Shown: positions 27,972 to 36,337 of the stretch, piece after piece
How the letters are laid out: each line of letters opens with the position of its first letter
How positions within the stretch are numbered: the stretch's first letter is position 1
NCBI RefSeq assembly: GCF_022810305.1
Contig: NZ_JALGQH010000001.1
Location: 310,001-374,000, forward strand
DNA length: 64,000 nucleotides
Origin: Rhodococcus sp. ARC_M6
Lineage (GTDB): Bacteria; Actinomycetota; Actinomycetes; Mycobacteriales; Mycobacteriaceae
Direction of reading: 5' to 3'
Notes under the pieces: model-generated
Seen by the model: only the letters and a program-made list of their open reading frames with translations
The model's database searches: none
Told to the model about the DNA's origin: nothing
Program-made: the position numbers and the translations under genes

Positions 27972-29024
27972 GTGCGTAATATCAAGAATCGGCTCGTGGA
28001 CAGCCTCAAGAGCAGTCCCGGGGTTCGAACGGCAAGATCGGTTACCCAACTCGCAGTGTCGTACGTATCGGACGCGCGACGCTACAGCGTGAGATCCGGG
28101 GTTGTTTTCTCCGAGCGTCGTGAGGTGCTCGAAGCCGAAATCACCATGGACTATCACCGAGTCGAGAAGGGGCTCAGTCTTCCTCTACCCAAACCGTGGT
28201 TCGGTCGGGAAGTTGTGTCGCGCTTGGTGTCGAATACTCGGTCGTATGTTTCCGGGGATGAGTACGACGTCGCGATTGCCGCGGCGGCAGTAGGGGCGCT
28301 ACTGACCTACGGACGGACATTCGAGCGCGATCCGATCGACTGGTGGACAAGTCTTTCCGGCGTTGTGTCTGAAATGGAAGCCCAACTCAGCTCTGCGGAA
28401 GCGCACTACGGTGGGATCAAGACGAACCTGGACCCTCGATCGCTGAATTCGCAAAACCCTTGGAGTTTCGAGCAACTCGCGGAGAATCGGAGCAGTATTC
28501 GCAACTTCTCTTCGGAGCTGGTGGACTCCGGTGCCATCGAGCGTGCGGTCGTCATCGCGCAGAAGACACCGAGCGTCTGCAATCGGCAGTCGTCGCGGGT
28601 CCGGATCTATCCTCGCGGTGAGATCGCGGATTCGATCTTGGCCTTGCAGAACGGGAATCGGGGATTCGGGCACACTGCGAGTCACATCCTGGTCGTGACC
28701 TCCGACCTGACTGCATTTGTATCCGCCGGCGAACGAAATCAACCATTTGTCGATGGCGGGATGTTCGCAATGAGCATCGTCTATGCATTGCAGGATCAGG
28801 GGGTATCGACGTGCTGCTTGAACTGGAGCACGACGTCGGTTCACGATGCGAAGATCCGTCGGCTGGTATCGATCGAAGACGGTGAAGCAGTCATCATGAT
28901 GATTGCTGTCGGCTTCGCCGTTCCGGATGCCAAGGCGACCATCTCGCAGAAGCGCCCACTGAATCGCGTCATCCTGTCTTCGGACCCACTGCCGCTTGAA
29001 TCGCCGGGTCGGGTTCGGAAATGA
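27972..29024 (+). CDS. nitroreductase-fold protein of unknown role in the polysaccharide operon
   Basis: A 350-residue protein with GTG start at 27972. The first 180 residues do not match anything I recognise. The C-terminal half resembles an FMN-dependent nitroreductase: SSIRNFSSELVDSGAIERAVVIAQKTPSVCNRQ (in parts, about 177-209), HILVVTSDL, and the CLNWS block near 275 with a MMIAVGFAVPD end. Such proteins are recurrent in bacterial polysaccharide clusters, but their substrate is not established. Its stop overlaps the next gene by four bases (ATGA). Confidence 0.65.
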   Translation: MRNIKNRLVDSLKSSPGVRTARSVTQLAVSYVSDARRYSVRSGVVFSERREVLEAEITMDYHRVEKGLSLPLPKPWFGREVVSRLVSNTRSYVSGDEYDVAIAAAAVGALLTYGRTFERDPIDWWTSLSGVVSEMEAQLSSAEAHYGGIKTNLDPRSLNSQNPWSFEQLAENRSSIRNFSSELVDSGAIERAVVIAQKTPSVCNRQSSRVRIYPRGEIADSILALQNGNRGFGHTASHILVVTSDLTAFVSAGERNQPFVDGGMFAMSIVYALQDQGVSTCCLNWSTTSVHDAKIRRLVSIEDGEAVIMMIAVGFAVPDAKATISQKRPLNRVILSSDPLPLESPGRVRK

Positions 29025-30367
29025 CTGTAGGAACTCATGACGTTGGTGCAGTGCCGGAGAAGGATCGAAGTGTTCGCGCCATAGCACTGTGCTTCGCGCT
29101 GATTCCGACGCTCGCAGGCACGGCCCGAGGTTTGGTGTTTCCCGGATTCCGACTTTCGGAGGTTGTTGCCGTAGCGCTAGTCGTTCTCATGCTCGTGAAG
29201 TTTCACCGGCGTATGAGGATCGGGGGAGCAGTTTTCTGGGCTCTGCTGGCTTACGCGGCAACGATCGCTGCTATCTGCTTCTATCACATCATTTCCTCGA
29301 GTGCTCTCGGCGTAGCGGACTTCATGAACTATGGTCTCGGGCCGACAATCTTTTTCTCGATCTACGTCGGAGCTTATGCTGCAGGTGCTCTTCCCGGGAT
29401 ACTGGAGCTGACGGTGAAATATCTCCTCACCTTCGGCGCCGTCATGGGATCGATCGGACTGATGCAGGCGTTCGGCCTGCAGTTCGCGAGAGAAATCGGT
29501 ACGGCACTAACGGGAAACCTGACGATCGCGAATCCGATTGACTGGAAAGTTCCCCGCAGTGTCGGGGTCTTCAACTCCTGGCACGCATATGCGGGCTACG
29601 GGGCCCTCTGTTTGATTGTCGCCGGCGCGTGTATTGCGAACGACGTGAAGATATTCAAGCGTCCGTCTACTATGCTGCTGGCGACGGCCCTCATCACCGG
29701 GGGACTTCTGTCGAGTTTGACGTTCGGGATGATCTCCTTCGGTCTGATCGGATTCTCGTTCTTTGTTATTCGCAGTCGAGCCCGCACGGCGTTGTTCTCG
29801 GCAGCAGCGTTCATTTTTGTCATCGTGAAGTTCAGTCCGGTGTCTTCCTACTTCGATCAACGCGTCGCCTTACAAGAAGCGGCAACTGCGTCGAACAGTC
29901 TTCTGCCGCAGACAATTTCGTTTAGAATCAATGTCTGGCTGCGCGACTACATTCCGCTGGTTCAAGAGAACTTGCTGATAGGCTACGGTCCCGTTCGATC
30001 GACCGACCGCGTCTTCTCCTTCTTCGAGTCGATGTACGTCTACCTCCTGGTGGTTGCCGGGCTTCCCGCGCTGATCACGTTTCTCGTCGTCATTTTTGCG
30101 CTGTTTCTCTCCCTTCGTAACGCGCAGTCACACTTCAGGGAAACTGGTGACCTGATCGGGTCCAGTGTGAGCGCAGCACTGCTCGTTGTGGTGCCTGGAC
30201 TTCTGATCCTCATGTTCATCCACCCGTACATGAACGATGCAGGCATATCACAAGCATTGGTCATGCTCGGTGGGTTGGTGATCGGTCGTTGTGCCGCCGT
30301 CGCTGGAACGTCGAGGCATCGCTCGAACAGCGCAGTACCGAACTCCAGACTCGCGCCCGTCCGATGA
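29021..30367 (+). CDS. Wzy-type O-antigen/exopolysaccharide polymerase
   Basis: A 448-residue membrane protein with roughly ten to twelve hydrophobic helices and a long extracytoplasmic loop (about residues 285-325: ATASNSLLPQTISFRINVWLRDYIPL in parts). This layout is typical of the Wzy/O-antigen ligase superfamily, whose sequences are otherwise poorly conserved. Its ATG overlaps the previous stop (ATGA), and its own stop overlaps the flippase start in the same way. It probably polymerises lipid-linked repeat units at the outer face of the membrane. Confidence 0.75.
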   Translation: MTVGTHDVGAVPEKDRSVRAIALCFALIPTLAGTARGLVFPGFRLSEVVAVALVVLMLVKFHRRMRIGGAVFWALLAYAATIAAICFYHIISSSALGVADFMNYGLGPTIFFSIYVGAYAAGALPGILELTVKYLLTFGAVMGSIGLMQAFGLQFAREIGTALTGNLTIANPIDWKVPRSVGVFNSWHAYAGYGALCLIVAGACIANDVKIFKRPSTMLLATALITGGLLSSLTFGMISFGLIGFSFFVIRSRARTALFSAAAFIFVIVKFSPVSSYFDQRVALQEAATASNSLLPQTISFRINVWLRDYIPLVQENLLIGYGPVRSTDRVFSFFESMYVYLLVVAGLPALITFLVVIFALFLSLRNAQSHFRETGDLIGSSVSAALLVVVPGLLILMFIHPYMNDAGISQALVMLGGLVIGRCAAVAGTSRHRSNSAVPNSRLAPVR

Positions 30368-31617
30368 AGAGTGCGGTGGCGGTACGGTCAGGGCTGCGAC
30401 GAGTAGGCTGGTCGATGTCGGCGCAGATCGCATCGAACGGTTCGAACTTTGTTCTGACCATGCTGATTGCCCGGTCCGTCACCACCGCCGAGCTAGGCAT
30501 CTTCGCGATCTTGATGGCCGTGAACGGCCTTGCGATCGGTGTCCTTCGCGGATTCTCCGCCGAGCCGATGATCTTTGGTGAGTCCTCCGTATCGAGTTAC
30601 GAAGGCGCACGTCGACACAACGCCGTCGTCGGGTCGTCGGCTGTACTTTCGGTCTGTATATCCATGTTGCTACTCCCGGTCGTGGGAATTGCAACAGGCA
30701 ACTGGCTGTTGGCACTGATCTTCTGCGCGGCCGGATGTGTCATGGGCATTCAAGACGCGATCCGATTCATCCTGGTGTCCACCGGACGTTCCCGACAAGC
30801 CTTTGTGCTCGAATGTGTTTGGATCGCAGTCCAGTTGCCGTTGATCTGGCTCGTGTACGACAAGAAGTCGCTCGATTGGTTGGTTGCGTCATGGACCGTC
30901 GGTGCTCTGTGCAGTGCTGTATACGGAATGCTTTGCATCCGTTGGGTATTCTCGCTGCGGGACGCCACGTCATGGATATCGAAAAGCTATCGGATCGGTT
31001 TTGTTTACTCCTCCGACTTTCTGGTCGGCGGTGGAATCGCGCAACTTGTTACGTTCTTGATCGCAGCCTTTGCTGGCCTCGATGCGGCAGGAGAGTACCG
31101 GGCGGCGCAGATGCTGCTGATGCCGCTGTCCATTCTGACGCTCGGGCTGACATTCGCGTTGTCACCTGAAGTTGCTCGGATGGCCGCACATTCGCAGTTC
31201 CGTCGACTGAAGTCGGTGCCCTATCTCTACGCCGGCGCGATCATTACCTGCGCCGCGGCAATTGTCGGTACGGTCAGCATCCTTCCGGGCGGCTTATTGG
31301 GAGATTTGCTCGGTGAATCAGCAACGGGCGCAGCCACGTTACTTCCCTTCGTGGCACTGGCAACCTGCGTCGTATCGGTCGCGGTCGGCCCCGGCCTGGT
31401 ATTACGCGCGCTCGGGCGGGTAAGGGACGCGTTTTTACTGAAGTGCATGTTGGTCGTACCGACAATCGGTGCGGTGGTCATCGGCTGCGTCTATCTGGGC
31501 GCGATCGGCGCCCAGATCGGACTGGCCGCCGTGTCATTCGTTCGAGCAGTAGGGATTTGGATTCTGATGAACAGGCGAATGAAATCGCAACTCGACTCGA
31601 CGAGGGGTGTGTTGTGA
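30364..31617 (+). CDS. Wzx-type flippase (MATE/MOP superfamily)
   Basis: A 417-residue membrane protein with about twelve hydrophobic helices. It begins with SAQIASNGSNFVLTMLIARSVT in parts, the typical start of polysaccharide flippases, followed by TTAELGIFAILMA. ATG 30364 overlaps the previous stop (ATGA) and its own stop overlaps the next start. It likely flips undecaprenyl-linked repeat units to the polymerase. Confidence 0.82.
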   Translation: MKSAVAVRSGLRRVGWSMSAQIASNGSNFVLTMLIARSVTTAELGIFAILMAVNGLAIGVLRGFSAEPMIFGESSVSSYEGARRHNAVVGSSAVLSVCISMLLLPVVGIATGNWLLALIFCAAGCVMGIQDAIRFILVSTGRSRQAFVLECVWIAVQLPLIWLVYDKKSLDWLVASWTVGALCSAVYGMLCIRWVFSLRDATSWISKSYRIGFVYSSDFLVGGGIAQLVTFLIAAFAGLDAAGEYRAAQMLLMPLSILTLGLTFALSPEVARMAAHSQFRRLKSVPYLYAGAIITCAAAIVGTVSILPGGLLGDLLGESATGAATLLPFVALATCVVSVAVGPGLVLRALGRVRDAFLLKCMLVVPTIGAVVIGCVYLGAIGAQIGLAAVSFVRAVGIWILMNRRMKSQLDSTRGVL

Positions 31618-32882
31618 TCAAATGGAGTAAGTCGCGAATTTCCAGGTTTCTGGAGACTGCACCAGCCGGCCGGGCACTGTTTTTGGCAGATGGCGTCCTC
31701 ATTCGGCTCGCCCGCTGGACGGCGCGAAACGCCGGGCAGCTACGTCCCGTCGAGACACTCGTCATCGCTGCGCCGGGACGAGGAAACATCGGTGATCAGG
31801 CACTTCTCGAAGCGGCGCTCGACAATTCCACCGGAAGCGTCCTCGTTCTGGTCAAGGACAACGAGGACTTCACACTGCCGCCCCGCTACCGAGATCGTGT
31901 GACAGTGGCCGAGTCTCGGCACCTGCTGTACGGCGACCCGGTTCGGAGAGCCGTCGACTATCTGCGTTTCCTCGCGCACGCTCGGTCAGCGAAGAAGGTG
32001 TGGCTGATCGGGGCCGACACCATGGATGGCGCGTACAACGCTCTGGCATCCGTCACTCGTTACTCTGCGGTCTACGGTGCCGCCGCGATGGGTGCGCAGA
32101 CACGCGTACTCGGCTTCAGTTGGAACGATCATGCAACCGCTTCTGCGGCATGGTGGGCTCGGCGTTGTACAAGCACTGTCGAACTGTGGGCCCGTGATCC
32201 GGTGTCGCTCGAGCGATTGGCCAGTGATGGCGCCGTCGGTGTGCGCCTGTGTGCCGACATAGTCTTCGCTCGGGACTGCACGGTGGCGGCGGACAGCGAA
32301 GCGTCCGTCTGGATCGAGAGTCAGCGCGAGGGCGGCCGCAACGTTGCAGTCGTGAACTGCAGCGGTCTCATCGGAAGCGATGCGACGAAGTTGGCTCAGT
32401 ACCGATACCTCGTCGACTGGTTGGAGGCGAACTCCTGGTCGATTGTCTTTGTACCACACGTGATCCGGCCAGGAAATGATGATCTGGCGTTGATCCGTGA
32501 GGTTGTACACGGAAGTGGTGAACACAGACTCGTCATCGAACGACTGCTGTCGCCGGACGCGATCTTCTCGCTCGTGTCGCAAGTGGATGTGGTCGTAACC
32601 GGAAGAATGCACCTGGCCGTGTTGTCTGTGCTCAGCGGCATCATTCCGATAACTTTGGCAACTCAGGGCAAGGTCGAAGGGCTTTACCGGATGCTCGCCT
32701 GCGAGAACCTGTGTATCGAACCGAACGCTGATTTCGGCACAAAAATCACTGATATTTGGGATGAAATGCTCGCAGTGAATCAAACATTCGATCGTGAGTC
32801 TCCCTTGCTGAACGATGTTCGAAATCTCGCAAAACTCGGTCTCGGTCAGCTCGAACCGACCTCCGTACTTGAAACCAGATGA
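31614..32882 (+). CDS. polysaccharide pyruvyl transferase family protein
   Basis: A 422-residue protein from GTG 31614, which overlaps the flippase stop (GTGA) and follows GAGGGGTG. Features include APGRGNIGDQALLEAAL near residue 58, SAVYGAAAMGAQTRVLGFSW, the ARDPVSLERL block, and VVTGRMHLAVLSV (about residue 328), the signature HxA-type region of this family. It should add a pyruvate ketal to a sugar, giving the polymer negative charge. It may act on lipid-linked units in the cytoplasm. Confidence 0.82.
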   Translation: MIKWSKSRISRFLETAPAGRALFLADGVLIRLARWTARNAGQLRPVETLVIAAPGRGNIGDQALLEAALDNSTGSVLVLVKDNEDFTLPPRYRDRVTVAESRHLLYGDPVRRAVDYLRFLAHARSAKKVWLIGADTMDGAYNALASVTRYSAVYGAAAMGAQTRVLGFSWNDHATASAAWWARRCTSTVELWARDPVSLERLASDGAVGVRLCADIVFARDCTVAADSEASVWIESQREGGRNVAVVNCSGLIGSDATKLAQYRYLVDWLEANSWSIVFVPHVIRPGNDDLALIREVVHGSGEHRLVIERLLSPDAIFSLVSQVDVVVTGRMHLAVLSVLSGIIPITLATQGKVEGLYRMLACENLCIEPNADFGTKITDIWDEMLAVNQTFDRESPLLNDVRNLAKLGLGQLEPTSVLETR

Positions 32883-32910
32883 ATCGTGAAAACTAAAGGG
32901 GTGCAGTAAC

Positions 32911-34233
32911 TTGTCTAGAATCACCGTGCTGGGAACCGGATATCTCGGTGCGACACATGCGGCATGTATGGCGGAGTTGGGTCACGAGGTGCTCGGAGTG
33001 GACGTCGATCCGTCCAAGCTGGCGAGATTGGAGGCCGGCGAAGTTCCGTTCTACGAACCGGGTCTCGAGGAAGTCCTCCAGCGCAACCTCGCGTCGGGGC
33101 GGTTGCGATTCAGTTCGTCGTACGAGGAAGCTGCGAAATTCGCCGATATTCACTTCCTTGGTGTCGGCACACCTCAGAAGAAGGGCGAATTCGCGGCGGA
33201 TATGCGATATGTCGATTCGGTTATCGAGAGCCTCGCGCCGCTCTTGACCGAACCGGCCGTGATCTTCGGAAAGTCGACCGTTCCGGTCGGAACCGCCGAA
33301 CGTCTGGGGGCGCGCGCTCGCGAAATCGCTCCGGCGGGAGATGGTGTCGAGGTTGCCTGGAACCCGGAGTTTCTGCGAGAAGGCTTTGCGGTCAAGGACA
33401 CTCTGCATCCGGACAGGCTGGTGCTCGGGGTTGACCGAGACCGGCCGGGGCGAGCCGAAGCACTAGCGCGGGAAGTCTATGCTCAACTCCTTGACGAGGG
33501 GATACCGTTTGTCCGGACCGACCTTGCGACCGCAGAACTTGTCAAGGCTTCGGCAAACGCATTCCTGGCTACCAAGATCTCGTTCATCAACGCAATCTCC
33601 GAAGTGTGCGAAGCATCAGGGGCCGACGTCACAGTCCTGGCGGATGCAATCGGACACGACGAGCGGATCGGGCGTCGTTTCCTCAACGCGGGCATCGGTT
33701 TCGGCGGCGGCTGCCTACCGAAGGATATCCGGGCTTTCATGGCCCGAGCCGGTGAGTTGGGCGCCGATCAGGCCCTGACATTCCTACGCGAAGTCGACAA
33801 CATCAACATGAGGCGCAGAACCCGCATGGTGGAGTTGGCACGTGAGGCGTGTGGATCGTTGTTGGGCGCGCGTGTTGCGATTCTCGGCGCAGCGTTCAAG
33901 CCCGACTCCGACGACGTTCGTGATTCGCCTGCACTAAATGTTGCGGGGCAGATTCAACTTCAAGGTGCCACGGTCAACGTCTACGACCCCAAGGCCATGG
34001 CAAATTCAAAGGCGCTGTTTCCGACACTGACCTACTCCGCGAACGCACTCGAGGCTTGCGCCGGGGCCGATGTTGTTCTGGTGCTGACGGAGTGGGCGGA
34101 ATTCCGCAAGCTGCTACCGGCTGATCTGGAAGGTGTTGTTCGCACGAAATCTCTCGTGGACGGCCGCAATTGCCTGAGGCCGGAAGATTGGCGCGAGGCC
34201 GGCTGGACGTATCGAGGTTTGGGGCGGCCCTAG
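32911..34233 (+). CDS. UDP-glucose 6-dehydrogenase (first copy)
   Basis: A 440-residue enzyme that oxidises UDP-glucose to UDP-glucuronate with two NAD+. The N-terminal NAD motif GTGYLGATHAACMAELGHEV is followed by VGTPQKKGEF, FGKSTVPVGTA, ATKISFINAISEVCEA, the catalytic cysteine in GFGGGCLPKDIRAF (about residue 270) and GAAFKPDSDDVRDSPA (about 328). TTG start at 32911. It is the last gene of the operon begun at 24459 and is followed by a strong hairpin. The gene at 55013 is a close paralogue. Confidence 0.93.
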   Translation: MSRITVLGTGYLGATHAACMAELGHEVLGVDVDPSKLARLEAGEVPFYEPGLEEVLQRNLASGRLRFSSSYEEAAKFADIHFLGVGTPQKKGEFAADMRYVDSVIESLAPLLTEPAVIFGKSTVPVGTAERLGARAREIAPAGDGVEVAWNPEFLREGFAVKDTLHPDRLVLGVDRDRPGRAEALAREVYAQLLDEGIPFVRTDLATAELVKASANAFLATKISFINAISEVCEASGADVTVLADAIGHDERIGRRFLNAGIGFGGGCLPKDIRAFMARAGELGADQALTFLREVDNINMRRRTRMVELAREACGSLLGARVAILGAAFKPDSDDVRDSPALNVAGQIQLQGATVNVYDPKAMANSKALFPTLTYSANALEACAGADVVLVLTEWAEFRKLLPADLEGVVRTKSLVDGRNCLRPEDWREAGWTYRGLGRP

Positions 34234-34255
34234 TTCTTTCACGTTATGCCACTCG

Positions 34256-34285
34256 ATGGGCACCCAACCGGGGTTGGGTGCCCAT
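34256..34285. terminator. hairpin terminator after the polysaccharide operon
   Basis: ATGGGCACCCAAC pairs perfectly with GTTGGGTGCCCAT around a four-base loop (13 bp stem). It lies between the convergent dehydrogenase and DUF4012 genes, so it may serve both. Confidence 0.85.
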
Positions 34286-34296
34286 TCGTCTACCTG

Positions 34297-36147
34297 TCAG
34301 CAGGTGGGTACGTTCACCGTGATCTTGGGATCGTCTACCAACGGCTGTACAGGGACTCGTGCCTGACCTGCTGCAGTCGGTTCAGTGAGATTGAAAACAA
34401 CCTCCACTGTTTTACCCTGTGGCACTTGGGCTAGCGCCATGAAAACTGGTCGGCCCAACTCATTTCCGGCCCGCGCGAACGACATCTTGCCGCCCACCTC
34501 AATGCTGTTTAGCTTCGCACCCTGGGTTGTCAGCAGAGAAACAGCCGCCATATTGGTGCCCTGCGCAAGGCTTCTCGGGTTCGCTACCATGCCGTCTACG
34601 TAGTCCGGGAGATCGCCTGCCGGAGCGTTATTGGTGAGCCTGACGGTAACCTTTGAACTCCGCGTATCCGTATCGCAACTCTCGGCGGAATAGTGGATCG
34701 AACGTGTTAGGTAGTAGTCCAGCTTGTTGCCGGCCTGATTGTTGATCACCACACCCGCGTAGGGTGCCTCATCTGTGGGAACCGTATGTCCCAAAGGTGT
34801 TGAGGCAAGCGCTTCCTGCTCCGCGGGATGCGAGCTCCATACCGCGATGCGGCCTTCGGACACTCCGCGGCCTAGCGCATCAAGAAGTGCACTGGCAGAG
34901 CTGATTTTGCCGGTCATCTTCTCTACGACACGAGAAGCAATAGTTTGCAGGTACTGCTTGCGTGCGTTGTTGTCGTCAGCGAACCGTGTGTACGCAGTTG
35001 ACTCGGTGAGTTCTACGACGTTGTCAGCGGAAACCGCCTCGCCGTCCGGCATTGTGATGGGTCCCACGACCTTGAGTATGTAGCTCAGTGCAATCGGGTC
35101 GATCGCGATGGCTCCGTCAACCACCTCGCCATTCGATTCCTGCATCCACAGGGATTGCCAGATTTGTGCGGCGTAGGGGAAGTGAGAACTGAGGTTGCTG
35201 TTGCGAAAGTCGGTGGTCGGTCGGCTAGGACCGTAGAGGTTTGCAAAGTCAGGACCAAGGTCAATTGGTCGATTGTCCAGTCCTAGTTCGGAGTTGCGGC
35301 CCAATGTATCGACCCGGGCAGTTCCATTGTCTACTCGAACGATGCCATAGCCGCCCAGCAGCCCACCAGTTCCGCGAGCCTCGGCGTTGGTTTGGAACCC
35401 GATGAAGTAGTTGCGCGGACCTTCCGTTCCGAGCATCGACGGTGCAAGGCGTGAAGCGATTGCCGTGTTGCCCAGTAGATTTGTCAGCTCAGCGGTTTGG
35501 TCCACAAGCGAAGTGCGGGCTGCATTCACAGCTCCGACGAAACTTGCTTCCTGAACAGCCTCTGCCTGAACAGCCAATTCTTTTGCGGCGGTTGCTGTCT
35601 TCTCGAGGACGGGCGCGGCATCCCTCAACGGTCCGAGAGCGACTCGGCCACCAGGCTGTATCAATTCATTTGGAGCAAGCGATGTTCCGGCATCTACGGC
35701 CGGGATAAGAACATCCTTCGTCAGGCCGTGAACGACGTCGGTCATCTGCTTCGTGGTCTGGAATGGGCTGCCGATAAACGGTATGGCTGAAGCGATGCTC
35801 CACGGAATTGAGCGAGTGTCTGAATATGCCAAGGTCGCATACTTGTCAGCGTCAGTTGCAGAGCGCTCCGCTCCCACTGTGTCCCCGGAGAGCAGTGCCT
35901 TCTTGGTTGATTGTGCGTGATCGCGAGCCGATTCGAGATTGTTTCTCACCTCGAACGCGGTGTATCCCAACCATACTGAAAAAGCGGTGACAACCAGGGC
36001 TGATATGCCCAATCCGGCCGCGATATTGCGCCGGCGATTGGATGTTTTGACGCGACGCCTTTTACGCACCAATGTGTCGATTGTGGGCGCCGATTCCGTT
36101 CGTTCAGATTCATCGCGGGACTTTGGTCCCGGTGTGGGGCTTGGCAT
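34297..36147 (-). CDS. DUF4012 domain-containing membrane-anchored protein
   Basis: A 616-residue protein. It has a basic N-terminal cytoplasmic segment (RKRRRVKTSNRRR), one transmembrane helix (about residues 43-65) and a large extracytoplasmic domain. That domain carries PRNYFIGFQTNAEARGTGG and GAIAIDPIALSYILKVVGPI (in parts), the hallmark regions of DUF4012. Such genes commonly sit in exopolysaccharide or LytR-type loci, but the biochemical function is not established. ATG follows AGGAG. It is convergent with the dehydrogenase and divergent from the NRPS. Confidence 0.82.
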   Translation of the reverse strand: MPSPTPGPKSRDESERTESAPTIDTLVRKRRRVKTSNRRRNIAAGLGISALVVTAFSVWLGYTAFEVRNNLESARDHAQSTKKALLSGDTVGAERSATDADKYATLAYSDTRSIPWSIASAIPFIGSPFQTTKQMTDVVHGLTKDVLIPAVDAGTSLAPNELIQPGGRVALGPLRDAAPVLEKTATAAKELAVQAEAVQEASFVGAVNAARTSLVDQTAELTNLLGNTAIASRLAPSMLGTEGPRNYFIGFQTNAEARGTGGLLGGYGIVRVDNGTARVDTLGRNSELGLDNRPIDLGPDFANLYGPSRPTTDFRNSNLSSHFPYAAQIWQSLWMQESNGEVVDGAIAIDPIALSYILKVVGPITMPDGEAVSADNVVELTESTAYTRFADDNNARKQYLQTIASRVVEKMTGKISSASALLDALGRGVSEGRIAVWSSHPAEQEALASTPLGHTVPTDEAPYAGVVINNQAGNKLDYYLTRSIHYSAESCDTDTRSSKVTVRLTNNAPAGDLPDYVDGMVANPRSLAQGTNMAAVSLLTTQGAKLNSIEVGGKMSFARAGNELGRPVFMALAQVPQGKTVEVVFNLTEPTAAGQARVPVQPLVDDPKITVNVPTC

Positions 36148-36337
36148 TTCGAAACACTCCTGAAATTCGGGGTGGTGAGAGGCTACCGCGGCGCGTCAAG
36201 GTCTTCCCAAGGTGGTGAAAACATACATCGCGCAGTAAAGTTCAACTCGGCCGTTCGTGATGTGCGCTTAATGGATTCACCTGATCAGCCGGCAATTTTT
36301 CGGACGCTATCGGACTGATGAAGGTGAGGTGGCGGGG
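36148..36337. promoter_or_regulatory. divergent promoter region, DUF4012 / NRPS
   Basis: A 190-bp AT-richer gap between divergent genes. It must hold the NRPS promoter. The plus-strand end has AAGGTGAGGTGG as ribosome site for ATG 36338. No convincing operator was recognised. Confidence 0.4.
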
